Shown: positions 59,063 to 64,000 of the stretch, piece after piece
Numbering within the stretch: position 1 is the stretch's first letter
Layout: every line of letters begins with the position of its first letter
Translations under genes and position numbers: made by a program
Notes under the pieces: generated by a model
What the model saw: the letters and a program-made list of their open reading frames with translations, nothing else
What the model was told of the DNA's origin: nothing
Database searches by the model: none
From: Apostichopus japonicus
Lineage: Eukaryota > Echinodermata > Holothuroidea > Aspidochirotida > Stichopodidae
Assembly (NCBI RefSeq): GCF_037975245.1
Contig: NC_092577.1
Coordinates: 22,780,398 to 22,844,397 of the forward strand
Length of the DNA: 64,000 bases
Reading direction: 5' to 3'

Positions 59063-62000
59063 TTTTAATTTCCTAATTGATAACACTATGTTGCCACGAC
59101 GATGAGAAATTGAAATGGCCTCCATTGACCTCTTGTTATGTCTACGGCCATATCACGTTGACTATACCGGTTCTCGTCCGATCACCGAAGTCAAGCAACG
59201 TAGAGCGCAGTCAGTACTTGGATGGGTGACCGCCTGGGAATACTGGGTGCCGTAGGCTTTTATTTTCCTAATTGATAACACTATGTTGCCACGACGATGA
59301 GAAATTGAAATGGCCTACATTGACCTCTTGTTATGTCTACGGCCATATCACGTTGACGATACCGGTTCTCGTCCGATCACCGAAGTCAAGCAACGTAGAG
59401 CGCAGTCAGTACTTGGATGGGTGACCGCCTGGGAATACTGGGTGCAGTAGGCTTTTATTTTCGTAATTGATAACACTATGTTGCCACGACGATGAGAAAT
59501 TGAAATGGCCTACATTGACCTCTTGTTATGTCTACGGCCATATCACGTTGACTATACCGGTTCTCGTCCGATCACCGAAGTCAAGCAACGTAGAGCGCAG
59601 TCAGTACTTGGATGGGTGACCGCCTGGGAATACTGGGTGCCGTAGGCCTTTCTTTTTCTAATTAGAACACTGTCTTGCCACAAGGAAAGCGATTTGAAAA
59701 TCGAATATATTAATAAATAACTCGATTGTTTTCATATATTAGAATTTAATACATATATATGTGAAATATAGATTAACTTAATATATATTAAATACATTCA
59801 TGTATAATATGTACATTAAATCCACTCATCATAACCTACCAAACAACTAGCCTGCATTTCACCTCTTGTAATGTCTACGGCCACATCACGTTCAATATAC
59901 CGGTTCTCGTCCAATCAGGTAAGTCAAGCAACGTAGAGCGCAGTTAGTACTAAGGTGGGTGACCGCCTGGGAATACTGGGTGCCGTAGGCCTTCCTTTTC
60001 CTAATTAGAACACTGTCTTGCCACAAGGAAAGCGATTTGAAAATCGAATATATTAATAAATAACTCGATTGTTTTTATATATTAGAATTTAATACATATA
60101 TATGTGAAATATAGATTAACTTAATATATATTAAATACATTCATGTATAATATATACATTAAATCCACTCATCATAACCTACCAAACAACTAGCCTGCAT
60201 TTCACCTCTTGTAATGTCTACGGCCACATCACGTTCAATATACCGGTTCTCGTCCGATCAGGTAAGTCAAGCAACGTAGAACGCAGTCAGTACTAAGGTG
60301 GGTGACCGCCTGGGAATAATGGGTGCCGTAGGCTTTTATTTTCCTAATTGATAACACTATGTTGCCACGACGATGAGAAATTGAAATGTCCTACATTGAC
60401 CTCTTGTTATGTCTACGGCCATATCACGTTGACTATACCGGTTCTCGTCCGATCACCGAAGTCAAGCAACGTAGAGCGCAGTCAGTACTTGGATGGGTGA
60501 CCGCCTGGGAATACTGGGTGCCGTAGGCTTTTATTTTCCTAATTGATAACACTATGTTGCCACGACGATGAAAAATTGAAATGGCCTACATTGACCTCTT
60601 GTTATGTCTACGGCCATATCACGTTGACTATACCGGTTCTCGTCCGATCACCGAAGTCAAGCAACGTAGAGCGCAGTCAGTACTTGGATGGGTGACCGCC
60701 TGGGAATACTGGGTGTCGTAGGCTGTTATTTTCCTAATTGATAACACTATGTTGCCACGACGATGAGAAATTGAAATGGCCTACATTGACCTCTTGTTAT
60801 GTCTACGGCCATATCACGTTGACTATACCGGTTCTCGTCCGATCACCGAAGTCAAGCAACGTAGAGCGCAGTCAGTACTTGGATGGGTGACCGCCTGGGA
60901 ATACTGGGTGCCGCAGGCCTTTCTTTTTCTAATTAGAACACTGTCTTGCCACAAGGAAAGCGATTTGAAAATCGAATATATTAATAAATAACTCGATTGT
61001 TTTTATATATTAGAATTTAATACACATATTTGTGAAATATAGATTAACTTAATATATATTAAATACATTCATGTATAATATATACAATAAATCCACTCAT
61101 CATAACCTACCAAACAACTAGCCTGCTATTCACCTCTTGTAATGTCTACGGCCACATCACGTTCAATATACCGGTTCTCGTCCGATCACCGAAGTCAAGC
61201 AACGTAGAACGCAGTCAGTACTAAGGTGGGTGACCGCCTGGGAATAATGGGTGCCGTAGGCTTTTATTTTCCTAATTGATAACACTATGTTGCCACGACG
61301 ATGAGAAATTGAAATGTCCTACATTGACCTCTTGTTATGTCTACGGCCATATCACGTTGACTATACCGGTTCTCGTCCGATCACCGAAGTCAAGCAACGT
61401 AGAGCGCAGTCAGTACTTGGATGGGTGACCGCCTGGGAATACTGGGTGCCGTAGGCTTTTATTTTCCTAATTGATAACACTATGTTGCCACGACGATGAA
61501 AAATTGAAATGGCCTACATTGACCTCTTGTTATGTCTACGGCCATATCACGTTGACTATACCGGTTCTCGTCCGATCACCGAAGTCAAGCAACGTAGAGC
61601 GCAGTCAGTACTTGGATGGGTGACCGCCTGGGAATACTGGGTGTCGTAGGCTGTTATTTTCCTAATTGATAACACTATGTTGCCACGACGATGAGAAATT
61701 GAAATGGCCTACATTGACCTCTTGTTATGTCTACGGCCATATCACGTTGACTATACCGGTTCTCGTCCGATCACCGAAGTCAAGCAACGTAGAGCGCAGT
61801 CAGTACTTGGATGGGTGACCGCCTGGGAATACTGGGTGCCGCAGGCCTTTCTTTTTCTAATTAGAACACTGTCTTGCCACAAGGAAAGCGATTTGAAAAT
61901 CGAATATATTAATAAATAACTCGATTGTTTTTATATATTAGAATTTAATACACATATTTGTGAAATATAGATTAACTTAATATATATTAAATACATTCAT

Positions 62001-63946
62001 GTATAATATATACAATAAATCCACTCATCATAACCTACCAAACAACTAGCCTGCTATTCACCTCTTGTAATGTCTACGGCCACATCACGTTCATTATACC
62101 GGTTCTCGTCCGATCACCGAAGTCAAGCAACGTAGAGCGCAGTCAGTACTAAGGTGGGTGACCGCCTGGGAATACTGGGTGCCGTAGGCTTTTATTTTCA
62201 CAATTGATAACACTATGTTGCCACGACGATGAGAAATTGAAATGGCCTCCATTGACCTCTTGTTATGTCTACGGCCATATCACGTTGACTATACCGGTTC
62301 TCGTCCGATCACCGAAGTCAAGCAACGTAGAGCGCAGTCAGTACTTGGATGGGTGACCGCCTGGGAATACTGGGTGCCGTAGGCTTTTATTTTCCTAATT
62401 GATAACACTATGTTGCCACGACGATGAGAAAGTGAAATGGCCTACATTGACCTCTTATGTAAACGGCCATATCACGTTGACTATACCGGTTCTCGTCCGA
62501 TCACCGAAGTCAAGCAACGTAGAGCGCAGTCAGTACTTGGATGGGTGACCGCCTGGGAATACTGGGTGCCGTAGGCCTTCCTTTTCCTAATTAGAACACT
62601 GTCTTGCCACAAGGAAAGCGATTTGAAAATCGAATATATTAATAAATAACTCGATTGTTTTTATATATTAGAATTTAATACATATATATGTGCAATATAG
62701 ATTAACTTAATATATATTAAATACATTCATGTATAATATATACATTAAATCCACTCATCATAACCTACCAAACAACTAGCCTGCATTTCACCTCTTGTAA
62801 TGTCTACGGCCACATCACGTTCAATATACCGGTTCTCGTCCGATCACCGAAGTCAAGCAACGTAGAGCGCAGTCAGTACTAAGGTGGGTGACCGCCTGGG
62901 AATACTGGGTGCCGTAGGCTTTTATTTTCCTAATTGATAACACTATGTTGCCACGACGATGAAAAATTGAAATGGCCTACATTGACCTCTTGTTATGTCT
63001 ACGGCCATATCACGTTGACTATACCGGTTCTCGTCCGATCACCGAAGTCAAGCAACGTAGAGCGCAGTCAGTACTTGGATGGGTGACCGCCTGGGAATAC
63101 TGGGTGCCGTAGGCCTTTCTTTTTCTAATTAGAACACTGTCTTGCCACAAGGAAAGCGATTTGAAAATCGAATATATTAATAAATAACTCGATTGTTTTT
63201 ATATATTAGAATTTAATATACAATTAATATACATTAAATCCACTCATCATAACCTACCAAACAACTAGCCTGCATTTCACCTCTTGTAATGTCTACGGCC
63301 ACATCACGTTCAATATACCGGTTCTCGTCCGATCAGGTAAGTCAAGCAACGTAGAGCGCAGTCAGTACTAAGGTAAGTGACCGCCTGGGAATACTGGGTG
63401 CCGTAGGCTTTTATTTTCCCAATTGATAACACTATGTTGCCACGACGATGAAAAATTGAAATGGCCTACATTGACCTCTTGTCATGTCTACGGCCATATC
63501 ACGTTGACTATACCGGTTCTCGTCCGATCACCGAAGTCAAGCAACGTAGAGCGCAGTCAGTACTTGGATGGGTGACCGCCTGGGAATACTGGGTGCCGTA
63601 GGCCTTTCTTTTTCTAATTAGAACACTGTCTTGCCACAAGGAAAGCGATTTGAAAATCGAATATATTAATAAATAACTCGATTGTTTTTATATATTAGAA
63701 TTTAATACATATATATGTGAAATATAGATTAACTTAATATATATTAAATACATTCATGTATAATATATACATTAAATCCACTCATCATAACCTACCAAAC
63801 AACTAGCCTGCATTTCACCTCTTGTAATGTCTACGGCCACATCACGTTCAATATACCGGTTCTCGTCCGATCAGGTAAGTCAAGCAACGTAGAGCGCAGT
63901 CAGTACTAAGGTGGGTGACCGCCTGGGAATACTGGGTGCCGTAGGC
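58945..63946 (+). rRNA. 5S copies 238-258 (5,617-bp repeat to window end)
   Basis: Gene starts and classes: 58945 X, 59140 A, 59335 A (C112A), 59530 A, 59873 B, 60216 B, 60411 A, 60606 A, 60801 A (T114C), 61144 B', 61339 A, 61534 A, 61729 A (T114C), 62072 B', 62267 A, 62459 K, 62802 B', 62997 A, 63291 B with AAGGTAAG, 63486 A, 63829 B. From 59140 on, each is 5,617 bp after its partner in 53523-58329. Copy 62802 has the normal CACCGAAG while its partner at 57185 has CAGGTAAG, so this site has switched once more. A partial S spacer, 63947-64000, ends the window. Confidence 0.92.
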
Positions 63947-64000
63947 TTTTATTTTCCTAATTGATAACACTATGTTGCCACGACGATGAAAAATTGAAAT

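Larger units (their letters stand above)
1..64000 (+). repeat. 5S rDNA tandem array, 258 gene copies
   Basis: The window is one uninterrupted 5S rRNA gene array that runs off both ends. Gene starts were located by GTCTACGG or its variants GTAAACGG, ATCTACGG and GTCTACCG. All 258 copies are on the + strand with none inverted. Unit lengths are about 195 bp (gene plus short spacer), 169 bp (truncated gene plus short spacer), 343 bp (gene plus long spacer) and 357-386 bp (with the L2 spacer). Summed gene and spacer lengths account for the window, so nothing else is hidden between copies. The array would be transcribed copy by copy by RNA polymerase III from promoters inside each gene. Identity as 5S is certain from sequence and fold; how many copies are active is not visible. 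Confidence 0.97.
53430..64000 (+). repeat. 5,617-bp tandem duplication
   Basis: 53430-58383 recurs as 59047-64000 and continues past the window. Shared rare marks are the TTTTAATTTCC spacer, the T114C genes, TTCATTATACC and the deleted L spacer. The left joint is inside the gene at 58945. Confidence 0.85.

Noticed and set aside
1-64000. CRISPR-like array, because of regular repeats and spacers
   Set aside because: The repeat is a 118-nt 5S gene with known fold, and the spacers are themselves repeated and not unique. No cas genes are present.

Overview
The whole 64-kb window is a tandem 5S ribosomal RNA gene array. I count 258 copies of a 5S-like gene, all on the + strand and head to tail, from 6 to 63946. 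I see no protein gene, tRNA, transposase or unique flank. The genes follow the animal 5S layout: 118 nt, 9-bp helix I closing the ends, internal box A, intermediate element and box C, T-run after the 3' end. The sequence resembles invertebrate 5S (CACGTT, CCGGTTCTCGTCCGATCACCGAAGT, GGATGGGTGACCGCC in short parts) rather than vertebrate or fungal 5S. With the very AT-rich spacers this suggests an invertebrate animal; I cannot name the phylum.

Gene classes used below (5S numbering, G1 of GTCTACGG = nt 1). A: full length, helix III intact, about 140 copies. B: 5' part CAATATACC at nt 21-29 plus CAGGTAAG at nt 45-52 (52 copies carry this GTAAG change, including a few chimeras); 11 of them have 2 extra bases (120 nt). 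B': the same 5' part but normal CACCGAAG, 17 copies. K: starts GTAAACGG, 20 copies. T: lacks 26 nt (about nt 80-105), 92 nt long, 26 copies. X: chimeras. Spacers: S (about 77 nt), L (about 225 nt, which is S with a 148-nt AT-rich insert), L2 (265-268 nt, a second form of the insert behind a full S spacer). There are 92 long spacers (66 L, 22 L2, 4 L/L2 hybrids). The longest gene-free stretch is 268 nt.

Layout: 1-9.7 kb (segment A1, rich in T and K copies); 9.8-28.5 kb (C1, mostly A and B cassettes); 28.6-37.3 kb (A2) and 37.6-46.07 kb (A3), two near-identical blocks 8,953 bp apart over their shared part; 46.07-64 kb (C2, a copy of C1). A1+C1 and A3+C2 therefore form about 1.7 turns of a super-repeat of roughly 36-37.5 kb, with an extra A block between. 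Inside it are smaller tandem duplications of 1,436, 1,318, 928, 730 and 5,617 bp.

How it works: only class A copies look able to fold as 5S rRNA and bind TFIIIA. B, K and T copies look like pseudogenes that unequal crossing over has amplified with the good copies. Every copy I read, including A, carries a G-G mismatch in helix V (nt 68 and 107), so the whole locus may be a variant or decaying array. Long-read confirmation of the assembly is needed before fine copy numbers are trusted.
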